This document shows positions 7,476 to 14,887 of a DNA stretch of 14,887 nucleotides, piece after piece (the first letter of the stretch is position 1; every line of letters starts with the position of its first letter). Position numbers and translations under genes: made by a program. The notes below the pieces were generated by a model. The model ran no database searches and was not told the DNA's origin. It saw only the letters and a program-made list of their open reading frames with translations. The DNA comes from Burkholderiaceae bacterium. GTDB taxonomy: Bacteria > Pseudomonadota > Gammaproteobacteria > Burkholderiales > Burkholderiaceae. The DNA is taken from NCBI GenBank assembly GCA_947372155.1, contig CANBSM010000021.1, positions 1 through 14,887 on the forward strand. The letters run 5' to 3'.

Positions 7476-8381
7476 ATGTTAAGCCCATCCCAAAATTCCA
7501 CCAAGAAGGCATTTAGCCGGGTTGCGCTTGTCGGCAAATTTCATGCTGATGGCATTGAGGAGCACCTAAAAGACCTAGCCAAAGTAGTCTTGGGATTGGG
7601 TTGTGAGGTCTTTATTGAGTCCGAAACAGCTGCTCACCTTGGTTTGAGCGGCTACCCCACAAAAACTGCGCAAGACTTTGCTGGAGCCATTGACCTTGTT
7701 GTCGTTTTGGGTGGCGATGGCACCATGCTAGGCATTGCGCGTCAATTAGCAGGCAGCAATGTTCCGCTTGTTGGAATCAATATGGGTCGTCTTGGTTATA
7801 TGACTGATATTCCAATCCAGTCGGTTCAGACCACTCTACCTAAAATTATTTCCGGCCAATATGAAGCCGATACCCGCACTTTGCTCGATGCGGTAGTTCT
7901 GCGGGATGGCAAAGAAATTAATCGTGCGTTAGCGCTCAATGATGTTGTCGTGAACCGCTCTGGTATCTCTGGGATGGTGGAGTTAGCAGTGCAAGTAAAT
8001 GGTTCATTTATGTACAACCAACGTTCTGATGGTTTGATTGTGTCGACCCCTACTGGGTCGACTGCATACGCCTTATCTGCGGGTGGTCCGATTTTGCATC
8101 CACACGTGGCGGGCATATTGCTTGTCCCAATTGCCCCACACTCCTTATCTAATCGACCCATTGTCTTGCCACAAGATAGCGTTACGGTGATTGAGGTGGT
8201 CAATGGACTGGAAGTCATTGTCAATTTTGATATGCAATCGCAAACGAATTTACAAAGTGGCGACAAGGTTGAAGTACGCCAATCTGATAAAACCATTTCT
8301 CTACTACACCCCAGCAATCACAGCGACTACAAGACTTTGCGTGAGAAATTGCATTGGAATGAATACCCATCGACTTTCTGA
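7476..8381 (+). CDS. nadK: NAD kinase (ATP-dependent)
   Basis: NadK phosphorylates NAD to NADP and so sets the cell's NADP(H) pool. I place the start at the ATG at 7476, giving 301 residues, the usual family length. The frame is open further upstream to 7401, but that extension would run through the divergent hrcA start and has no family-like sequence. Motifs seen are the N-terminal strand RVALVGKF (15-22), GGDGTMLGIAR (79-89), VGINMGRLGYMTD (99-111), LNDVVVNR (154-161) and SDGLIVSTPTGSTAYALSAG (184-203). The last two bind NAD and the nucleotide phosphate. The gene is divergent from hrcA (37-base gap) and 26 bases upstream of recN, with which it probably forms an operon, an order seen in many Burkholderiales. 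No Shine-Dalgarno is visible. Confidence 0.96.
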   Translation: MLSPSQNSTKKAFSRVALVGKFHADGIEEHLKDLAKVVLGLGCEVFIESETAAHLGLSGYPTKTAQDFAGAIDLVVVLGGDGTMLGIARQLAGSNVPLVGINMGRLGYMTDIPIQSVQTTLPKIISGQYEADTRTLLDAVVLRDGKEINRALALNDVVVNRSGISGMVELAVQVNGSFMYNQRSDGLIVSTPTGSTAYALSAGGPILHPHVAGILLVPIAPHSLSNRPIVLPQDSVTVIEVVNGLEVIVNFDMQSQTNLQSGDKVEVRQSDKTISLLHPSNHSDYKTLREKLHWNEYPSTF

Positions 8382-8407
8382 TGTTGTGCTTTTTGCTACG
8401 CTAATAC

Positions 8408-10078
8408 ATGCTTCAAACCATCTCCCTTCGTGACTTTGTCATCGTCGATCAATTAGAGCTAGATTTTGCTAGTGGCTTTACCGTGCTCACCGGCGAAACT
8501 GGTGCTGGTAAATCTATCCTACTAGACGCTCTTGGCCTAGTTCTCGGTGAGCGTGCTGATAGCAGCCAAATACGAGAAGGTAGTAATCGCGCAGAAATCT
8601 CTGCGCTCTTTCGGATTGAGTCTGAGCTCGTGCCGTCCTTTGGCCAATGGCTTGATGCACAAGGCTTCCCTCTTGAGGATGATGGTCAAAGCTTATTGCT
8701 TAAAAGAACCGTGGAGACCAATGGTCGTAGCCGCGCATTTATCAACGGTAGTGTTGCAACGTTGGTGCAATTGCGCGAAGCAGGTGATCAACTGGTAGAT
8801 ATTCATGGGCAGCATGCGCACCAGCTTTTATTAAAAGGTGGCGCTCAACGTGAACTCTTAGACCGTCATGCTGGATTACTACCGCTCGCGACTGAAGTGG
8901 CACAGGCATTCAAAATACTTTCTGATTCTCGGCGTCGCCTAGAGCAGGCAGAAAATGCAGGTCAAGATGTTGAACGTGAGCGTGAGCGCTTGGAGTGGCA
9001 ATTAGAAGAACTTACCGAGCTTTCTCCGCAAGAAGGTGAATGGGTCAGCATACAGAGCGAACATGCACGCTTAGCAAATGGTGCAAAGCTGATTGGTGGC
9101 TGCCAGGAGGCTATTGAAGTTTTGAGTGATGCCGATAACTCACTTGAATCTTCGCTCTCCAAGGTATGCACTAATGTAGGTGCACTAGCCGAGCATGACC
9201 CAGCGCTAGCGGAAATTAATCAAGCCCTAGAGTCAGCCAGCATTCAGCTCGATGAAGCCATTCATGGGCTCAATCGCTACCTACAAAAGATTGATTTAGA
9301 CCCCACCAGACTTGCCCAGATTGAAGAGCGCATGCAAGCACTGCACAGCACAGCCCGAAAATATCGCGCCGAAGTCAATGAATTACCAGGCTTGCTGCAA
9401 ACCACTGCTGAACGACTTGAGGCTTTAACTGCATCGCAAAATATTGAAGCATTAAGTGCGCAAGTTGCCCAGGAAGAATCCGCTTACCAAAAGATTGCAA
9501 AACAGCTCTCGCAAAAACGCCAAAAAGCGGCATCCGATCTCGGTAAATTAGTGACAGATGCAATGCAAGATTTATCTATGGCTGGCGGCCGCCTAGAGAT
9601 TGCTCTTGCACCTCTTAATGAAGGCGGATCTCACGGTCTTGAACAAATTGAATTCCTGGTTGCAGGCCATGCTGGCAGCACTCCTCGCTCACTTGCAAAA
9701 GTGGCTTCTGGTGGTGAGCTGGCTCGCATTAGCTTAGCAATCAGCGTTATCACTAGCAAAGCCTCATTCACCCCAACACTGATATTTGATGAAGTTGATG
9801 CAGGCATTGGTGGTGCAGTAGCTGAGACCGTTGGCAAACTCTTGCATCAATTGGGCCAATCACATCAAATCTTATGCGTAACCCATTTACCGCAGGTTGC
9901 TGCACAAGGCAATCATCACCTCAAGGTGAGCAAGTCACAAACCGGCGAGAAGACAGTCTCACAAGTGCGGATATTAGGCAGGCCTGAACGCGTTGAAGAA
10001 GTAGCCCGCATGCTTGGTGGAACGACAATTACCGACACTACTCGCCGTCATGCTCGTGAGTTGCTAGAACAAAACTAG
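8408..10078 (+). CDS. recN: DNA repair protein RecN
   Basis: RecN is an SMC-like ATPase recruited to DNA double-strand breaks in RecA-dependent recombinational repair. The 556 residues match the family. The N-terminal half-ATPase has Walker A GETGAGKS (29-36) and the DIHGQHAHQLL segment (131-141). Long charged helices, the short RecN coiled coil, span about 160-380. The C-terminal half has the ABC signature ASGGELARIS (433-442), Walker B TLIFDEVDAGIG (457-468) and an H-loop histidine in CVTHLPQVA (His493). The ATG at 8408 lies 26 bases after the nadK stop with no clear Shine-Dalgarno; the protein begins with the expected LQTISLRDFVIVDQLELDF. No LexA box is seen immediately upstream, so SOS control, typical of recN in E. 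coli, is not evident here. The stop is 11 bases from the convergent glnE stop. Confidence 0.98.
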   Translation: MLQTISLRDFVIVDQLELDFASGFTVLTGETGAGKSILLDALGLVLGERADSSQIREGSNRAEISALFRIESELVPSFGQWLDAQGFPLEDDGQSLLLKRTVETNGRSRAFINGSVATLVQLREAGDQLVDIHGQHAHQLLLKGGAQRELLDRHAGLLPLATEVAQAFKILSDSRRRLEQAENAGQDVERERERLEWQLEELTELSPQEGEWVSIQSEHARLANGAKLIGGCQEAIEVLSDADNSLESSLSKVCTNVGALAEHDPALAEINQALESASIQLDEAIHGLNRYLQKIDLDPTRLAQIEERMQALHSTARKYRAEVNELPGLLQTTAERLEALTASQNIEALSAQVAQEESAYQKIAKQLSQKRQKAASDLGKLVTDAMQDLSMAGGRLEIALAPLNEGGSHGLEQIEFLVAGHAGSTPRSLAKVASGGELARISLAISVITSKASFTPTLIFDEVDAGIGGAVAETVGKLLHQLGQSHQILCVTHLPQVAAQGNHHLKVSKSQTGEKTVSQVRILGRPERVEEVARMLGGTTITDTTRRHARELLEQN

Positions 10079-10089
10079 CTTCCCGCCTT

Positions 10090-12903
10090 CTAGCTGATAT
10101 TAGAGGGCGCCTTGAATATCTCCAGCCAAAGCGCTTGGACCGCATCTCTTGATGCAATGAGTTCAAGCTCAGCCTCTAAATTGATGCGGGTTTTCTCGGC
10201 CCCATCCAAACGCAAGCGATGTTGATGTGCCCGTAATAGACGATAGGCATCTCCTACGGATTGCGCAAGACTCTGGGGAACTAAGCCCACATCTCCAGCA
10301 ATACGCAACAGCGCAATATTACCCAGATTGCCAATCAACTGGGTGTGCTGATGGGCATACGCCAGGACTAGAAACTGCACAATAAATTCAATATCCACCA
10401 TGCCGCCTGCATCGTGCTTTAAGTCAAACTCGACATTGCCATTAGGATGCCCCGCATGCACCTTTCGACGCATTTCTAAAATTTCCGTCCTGAGCTGATC
10501 AATATTACGTTTTTGACTTAATACCTCGAAGCGAACAGAGTCAAAGAATATTCCGACACCAGGACTACCAGCAGAGAAGCGCGCCCGAGTCAAAGCTTGG
10601 TGCTCCCATACCCAGGCAGCGTTATCACCCTCACGCAGTTGATATTTTTTGAAAGCCTCGGCATTAGTGACCAAGAATCCAGCAGAGCCATTGGGACGAA
10701 GGCGCGTATCAATCTCAAATAAGCTACCCGTAGAGGTAAATGCAGTTAACCAATTAATCATGCGCTTTGCTAGTAAGGCATATATTTCTTGGGCGGTGTA
10801 ATCCGAATCCTCCGCTTGATACAAAAAGATGATGTCTAAGTCAGAGGCGTAACCCAGCTCCTTGCCCCCCAATTTGCCATAAGCAATAACGGCAAAGGGT
10901 GGATTAGCTGCAAGGGGTAGGTCAAACTTTTTGGCAACACTAGGCCATACACGCTCGAAGGTAGTCTGCAAAATTAAATCTGCTAGCGTAGATAAATGAT
11001 CACTGACACGCTCTACCGATAAGGCTTGCTGCACACCAATACCTAAATCGGTCAATAGCGTAACGAAGGTTTCGTTGTGATGGGTGACTCGCAAAATATC
11101 CATCGCCTGCTCGGGGCCGTCCCCCTCAGTCATCACATCATCAAGCCGCATATTGAGATTAGCGCGCACCTCAGTCCAATATTTTTCTGGATCCTCGATT
11201 AACGCTCTCTCAGTCTGAGAATTCAACAGGTGATCTAATAAATGGGGATGACGTGTTAAGTACTGAGCACCCCATTGAGAGGCTTTGAGTAGGGCAAGTA
11301 CGTTGGCCAGAGCTTTAGGGTACTCAGCCAAAATAGAAAGATAGGCGCTGCGTCTTGCAATTGCCTCAAGCAAGTCAAAAAAACGTTGCAGTGTTTTATC
11401 TGCATGGGCCGAGATTGAGCCTTCAATCTGCAAACTCTCTGCTGCTTTACACATTAAGTTATCGAAAATTAAACGGCTTTTTTCTGGTAATAATTTTTGT
11501 TTTGGGCTGCCCATCCATGACTGCCAGCGAAGATAAGAATCAGGGAAAAATGCTTGATCAGGTGTCCAGTCTTGAGCTAAGGGCACAATTTCAAGGCGTG
11601 AATCATCATCGAGTAAAAATGCTTTTTCAAAAAGCTGGGCAACCTTGTTCTGATGCCGGTCCAGTTCAGCCATAAAAGCATCTACTTGTGTATTCTGACC
11701 TTGCATCGAAATCGCTAAGCGTGACCTTACTTGTACATCGTCAGGCAGATAGTGCGTTTGCTGGTCATCCCATACCTGAATGCGATGCTCTAAGCGTCTT
11801 AAGAAAATATAAGCTGCCTGTAATGCATCTACCTCCTCTGCGGGCAAGATGTCGCATTGCTTGATCAGATCTAAGACCTCCAAGCTTGGGCGAACCCTAA
11901 AACGAGGGTCCGTGCCACCCCGCATCAGTTGAAACATTTGCGCTAAAAATTCAATTTCACGAATACCGCCCCGCCCCAATTTAATATCGCGCGAACGTCC
12001 CTGATGACCCGAGGACCGCTTTTCTGCTTCTGCCTGAATTTGTGCATGCAAATCACGAATGGAGGCGATGACGCCGTAATCCAAATGACGGCGATATACA
12101 AAAGGACGAATGAGTTGATCAAGCTCTTTTTGACAACGCACAAAATCGTGAGATCCCGGTAGCGGCGCAATTAATCTACCTTTAATCCAGGCATAACGCT
12201 CCCATTCCCTGCCCTGCACCAAAAGGTACTCTTCCAACATATCTAGACTACAAGCCAATGGACCAGAGTCGCCATTAGGACGAAGACGCATATCTACGCG
12301 GAATACAAAGCCATTCGCATCATGCTCGGCAAGCAACTTAATCAAGCGTTTACCCATTCGCGTAAACCACTCATGGTGAGACAAACTCTTGGGACCGCCA
12401 GTAGTTTCGCCCTCATGCTCATATAGAAAAATCAAATCAATGTCGGATGAGAGATTTAACTCAAGGCCACCCAATTTACCCATCCCGACAACCATGAGAG
12501 GCATTTCAGATTGCGTTGCATTACTCCAAGGCAAGCCAAAACGGTTTTTGAGATCTGCGCGAATAAAAGCGATTGAGGCAGAAACTGCTAATTCAGCAAA
12601 ATGACTGAGCGCATGGGTTACCTCTTGGAGGTCCGCCATTCCATTTAAATCCCGAAATGCCACCCACAACATCAAACGTTGCCGTGCTAGCCGCAGATTG
12701 GCCATCCACAGGGCCTCATCTGATTCATCGCCCTGAGAGTTAACGCCACTGTCTATTAGCAGGCTCTTAATACCCTGAATATCGACTTTTTTCTGCCCCT
12801 GAATGCGGAGCCATTCGAGCCACTCAGGGCGCGCATTGAGCCAGCGTCGCGCATAAGTCGAATGCTGCTCTAAAAAATCGATTTGTCGGGAAAAATCATC
12901 CAT
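10090..12903 (-). CDS. glnE: Bifunctional glutamine synthetase adenylyltransferase / adenylyl-removing enzyme
   Basis: GlnE adds AMP to, and removes it from, a conserved tyrosine of glutamine synthetase, tuning nitrogen assimilation in response to PII (GlnB/GlnK) and glutamine. The 937 residues match the roughly 945-residue family. Two nucleotidyltransferase domains are visible. The N-terminal one has GMGKLGGLELN (140-150) followed by SSDIDLIF with Asp154 and Asp156 (the deadenylylation domain in E. coli). The C-terminal one has AYGKLGGKELG (674-684) followed by ASDLDIIF with Asp688 and Asp690 (the adenylylation domain). A helical regulatory linker lies between, so both activities should be intact. 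The ATG at 12903 is the first start after an in-frame stop; a G-run sits immediately before it, too close for a normal Shine-Dalgarno. The gene is divergent from the yhdP-like gene and convergent with recN. Confidence 0.97.
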   Translation of the reverse strand: MDDFSRQIDFLEQHSTYARRWLNARPEWLEWLRIQGQKKVDIQGIKSLLIDSGVNSQGDESDEALWMANLRLARQRLMLWVAFRDLNGMADLQEVTHALSHFAELAVSASIAFIRADLKNRFGLPWSNATQSEMPLMVVGMGKLGGLELNLSSDIDLIFLYEHEGETTGGPKSLSHHEWFTRMGKRLIKLLAEHDANGFVFRVDMRLRPNGDSGPLACSLDMLEEYLLVQGREWERYAWIKGRLIAPLPGSHDFVRCQKELDQLIRPFVYRRHLDYGVIASIRDLHAQIQAEAEKRSSGHQGRSRDIKLGRGGIREIEFLAQMFQLMRGGTDPRFRVRPSLEVLDLIKQCDILPAEEVDALQAAYIFLRRLEHRIQVWDDQQTHYLPDDVQVRSRLAISMQGQNTQVDAFMAELDRHQNKVAQLFEKAFLLDDDSRLEIVPLAQDWTPDQAFFPDSYLRWQSWMGSPKQKLLPEKSRLIFDNLMCKAAESLQIEGSISAHADKTLQRFFDLLEAIARRSAYLSILAEYPKALANVLALLKASQWGAQYLTRHPHLLDHLLNSQTERALIEDPEKYWTEVRANLNMRLDDVMTEGDGPEQAMDILRVTHHNETFVTLLTDLGIGVQQALSVERVSDHLSTLADLILQTTFERVWPSVAKKFDLPLAANPPFAVIAYGKLGGKELGYASDLDIIFLYQAEDSDYTAQEIYALLAKRMINWLTAFTSTGSLFEIDTRLRPNGSAGFLVTNAEAFKKYQLREGDNAAWVWEHQALTRARFSAGSPGVGIFFDSVRFEVLSQKRNIDQLRTEILEMRRKVHAGHPNGNVEFDLKHDAGGMVDIEFIVQFLVLAYAHQHTQLIGNLGNIALLRIAGDVGLVPQSLAQSVGDAYRLLRAHQHRLRLDGAEKTRINLEAELELIASRDAVQALWLEIFKAPSNIS

Positions 12904-12923
12904 TCCCCCATCTTAATCCGAGC

Positions 12924-12960
12924 CCAAGACCCAAGTCAGAAGCTTGGCGATCAAGCCAAG
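12924..12960. promoter_or_regulatory. Cluster of CCAAG/CTTGG half-sites, candidate operator
   Basis: The 77-base gap between the divergent glnE and yhdP starts holds CCAAG at 12924, 12931 and 12956 and its complement CTTGG at 12943. The last two form an 18-base palindrome, CTTGGC (12943-12948), GATCAA, GCCAAG (12955-12960). The palindrome overlaps the -35 and spacer of the putative yhdP promoter, a position where a bound protein could block transcription. No binding protein is identified. Confidence 0.35.
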
Positions 12961-12973
12961 GCTGACGGATAAT
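12944..12973 (+). promoter_or_regulatory. Possible sigma-70 promoter of the yhdP-like gene
   Basis: TTGGCG (12944-12949), an 18-base spacer and GATAAT (12968-12973) match sigma-70 elements at 4/6 and 5/6 positions. A start about 7-8 bases after the -10 would fall at or next to the ATG at 12981, implying a leaderless or nearly leaderless message. The support is motif similarity and position only. Confidence 0.4.
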
Positions 12974-12980
12974 AGAGCTC

Positions 12981-14887
12981 ATGCTGCAAAAGATCATTCC
13001 GCCTCGCCTCAAGAGCGTGCTTGCTAAACGTCCTCAAGGTTTGAGTGGGGCCTGGCGTAAGCGTGCTCTGATTTTGGCTGGCGTTATTGCAACCCTTTTT
13101 GTCCTCGGTCATGTCGGAGTACGTTTTGTCCTTTGGCCACAAATTGAGAAATCCAAAGCTTCAGTTGAAAAACTCATTAGCACTCGAATTGGCGCTGATG
13201 TTTCCATGGACTCATTGCAAGTCTCGTGGACGGGGATGCGGCCGAATTTTGAAATTGAGGGCTTACGCTTTAACGGCCCCGATAAAGCCAAGCCATTCTT
13301 ATTTATTCAAAAAATTAATGGGCAACTCAGTTGGGCCACTTTTTATCACTTGTCCCCGTTCTTTCAAGAACTCAATATTGAAGGCGCTGAAATTTATGGG
13401 CAACGCAATAGCAAAGGTGTGATTACCGTTGCCGGCCTTCCCATTGATGGAAAATCTGATGACTACTCCTCAGAGAATTGGCTGTTTTCTCAAAATGAAA
13501 TTCGCCTGAGCAATGTCAAACTATTTTGGGATGATCAACTCAAGAAGAAAGCAATCACAACAATAGATGTTCAAAGTCTTTCTCTGAGCAATGGAATTCG
13601 CAGTCACGAAGGATCACTCAGCGCCATTACACCCTGGACCTCGGGTCCGCTTACGCTGGATATTGATTTAGTTCACCATATCGGTGGCCAAGCTGGTAAT
13701 TGGCGCGACTGGATTGGAACTATTTCCTGGAATGTAAATGAACTACAGCTTAGCAAAATAACTAGCGACTTTTCGCTCTCACTAAATACTCTTGAAGGAG
13801 TTCTGAACTCTAATGGAAAGCTGAAAATTGACAACGGCAAGCCTGATGGTGGGGAAATTTATCTAGCTGCAGATAACTTGACTATTCAGCTGTCTAAAGA
13901 TGAAGATGCGATTGCACTGGGAAGATTAGAAACCAATCTCACTCAAGAAACCGATAGCGGGTTGATCTCGGTTACCACCAAGACTTTTGCTTGGCGTGAT
14001 ATCGACAGTCGAAAATCCACCCCTTTAGAAAATTTGAGTCCGATGACTTTCCGCTGGAGACCGCCAGCTGGAGACGGAGAGATTAAAGAGTTCGGCTTTT
14101 CATCGCCCAAGATATTGGTTGAAGATGTTGCCTTATTTGCCCTTAACTTACCACTATCCAAAAAAGTTCACCAGTGGATTAAGGCCTCGAAAGCGGATGG
14201 GGAGTTACAAGATTTAGATATCAATTGGTCAGAAAGTAAATCGCCTTTATTTGCGCTTAATATTCCTGGTGGCTGGTTTAAATCGAACAAGCTAGACTTT
14301 ACTGTGAGCGCCAAGCTAATTGATCTGAGTTTCATTGGCATCAATAAATCGATGCCTTCAGTATCAAATCTTTCAGGCTTTCTATCGGCAGATCAAAATA
14401 AGGGAAGCCTCTCCATCAAGTCAAATGATCTTGAAGTTGAGGTCAATGACTTATTGGTCGATCCCAAAATAAAACTAGACAAAGCTAACGGTCAAGTTTC
14501 CTGGTCAAAACAAAAAGGGAATTGGGTTATTAGTGCAAAGAAGTTGGCGCTTAGCAATCCTGAAATTGCAACCACACTCAATCTCAATTACATCATTGGC
14601 GAGACTAAAAAGCCAGACTATATGACTTTAGATATGGACTTTGCACAAGCCAATCTAAAAACTGCCTATCGTTATTTGCCGGTTGGCATGGGAGGTGATG
14701 TCAAGACCTACTTAAGCAAAGCCTTTGATGCCGGGATCATTCAAAAAGGGAGTCTGCATATTCAAGGCGACCCTAATGAAGTGCCTTTCCCCAAAGCAGG
14801 CACTGGAGAGTTCACGCTTAATCTACCCATCATTGGCGCCACCTTTAGCCCAGTACCTACTTCATCACCTGCACTAGGTATTTGGCC
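12981..14887 (+). CDS. yhdP: YhdP/AsmA-like envelope protein (TIGR02099-type), 3' end beyond window
   Basis: This frame is open from the ATG at 12981 to the window end (635 codons plus two bases); family members have about 1,250-1,400 residues, so roughly half is visible. A basic cytoplasmic N-terminus (1-28) is followed by one membrane segment (about 29-51, LILAGVIATLFVLGHVGVRF). The rest is a long periplasmic region of short amphipathic beta strands, beginning VEKLISTRIGADVSMDSLQVSWTG-like (about 62-85), the usual AsmA-type start. In E. coli, YhdP, TamB and YdbH bridge the periplasm and together support phospholipid transport to the outer membrane; that role here is inferred from family resemblance. 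The start is chosen because the membrane segment follows closely and a promoter-like -10 lies just upstream. Divergent orientation from glnE fits the usual Burkholderiales order, where a nitrilase-family gene and tldD often follow (not visible). Confidence 0.88.
   Translation, partial: MLQKIIPPRLKSVLAKRPQGLSGAWRKRALILAGVIATLFVLGHVGVRFVLWPQIEKSKASVEKLISTRIGADVSMDSLQVSWTGMRPNFEIEGLRFNGPDKAKPFLFIQKINGQLSWATFYHLSPFFQELNIEGAEIYGQRNSKGVITVAGLPIDGKSDDYSSENWLFSQNEIRLSNVKLFWDDQLKKKAITTIDVQSLSLSNGIRSHEGSLSAITPWTSGPLTLDIDLVHHIGGQAGNWRDWIGTISWNVNELQLSKITSDFSLSLNTLEGVLNSNGKLKIDNGKPDGGEIYLAADNLTIQLSKDEDAIALGRLETNLTQETDSGLISVTTKTFAWRDIDSRKSTPLENLSPMTFRWRPPAGDGEIKEFGFSSPKILVEDVALFALNLPLSKKVHQWIKASKADGELQDLDINWSESKSPLFALNIPGGWFKSNKLDFTVSAKLIDLSFIGINKSMPSVSNLSGFLSADQNKGSLSIKSNDLEVEVNDLLVDPKIKLDKANGQVSWSKQKGNWVISAKKLALSNPEIATTLNLNYIIGETKKPDYMTLDMDFAQANLKTAYRYLPVGMGGDVKTYLSKAFDAGIIQKGSLHIQGDPNEVPFPKAGTGEFTLNLPIIGATFSPVPTSSPALGIW

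Noticed and set aside
7826..8317. 163-codon open frame opposite nadK
   Set aside because: It is a shadow of the conserved NadK catalytic region with no recognisable protein motif.
13169..13177. TTAGCACTC, identical to the left arm of a CIRCE operator
   Set aside because: The right arm GAGTGCTAA is absent after a 9-base gap, and the sequence lies inside the yhdP-like coding region, so it is a chance match.
13087..13422. 111-codon open frame within the yhdP-like gene
   Set aside because: It is out of frame with the long open reading frame from 12981, which has the expected membrane segment and AsmA-like sequence and continues to the window end.

Overview
This window looks like ordinary chromosome from a free-living betaproteobacterium of the order Burkholderiales. 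The gene order folK-panB / dnaJ-dnaK-grpE-hemH-hrcA / nadK-recN / glnE / yhdP, the moderate-to-low GC content and the protein sequences best suggest a Polynucleobacter-like member of the Burkholderiaceae. The genus is an inference from recognition, not from a database search. There are ten protein-coding genes, eight complete and two cut by the window edges. I see no tRNA, rRNA, CRISPR array, insertion sequence or prophage. Coding density is very high: the longest non-coding stretch is 154 bases (grpE-dnaK), so no gap exceeds 300 bases.

Layout. Bases 1-1316 (+): the end of folK (folate synthesis) and panB (pantothenate synthesis), probably one transcript. Bases 1339-7438 (-): hrcA, hemH, grpE, dnaK and dnaJ, a heat-shock cluster with the ferrochelatase gene inside it. 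Bases 7476-10078 (+): nadK and recN, divergent from hrcA. Bases 10090-12903 (-): glnE, convergent with recN. Bases 12981-14887 (+): the first 635 codons of a YhdP/AsmA-like envelope protein, divergent from glnE and open at the window end.

How the genes work together. DnaK, DnaJ and GrpE form the complete Hsp70 chaperone cycle. HrcA is a heat-shock repressor, but no CIRCE operator is visible here. Instead, two near-consensus sigma-32 promoters sit directly upstream of grpE and dnaK, each with a 13-base spacer. A strong intrinsic terminator lies after grpE, just before the dnaK promoter. So grpE and dnaK-dnaJ should be two separately initiated heat-shock units. A 10-bp perfect hairpin lies between dnaK and dnaJ and could set their expression ratio. 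The other genes are housekeeping: cofactors (folK, panB, hemH, nadK), DNA repair (recN), nitrogen control (glnE) and envelope lipid homeostasis (yhdP).

I found no convincing undescribed system. The most useful observations are regulatory: the paired sigma-32 promoters, the dnaK-dnaJ hairpin, possible leaderless starts of nadK and yhdP, and a cluster of CCAAG/CTTGG half-sites between glnE and yhdP.
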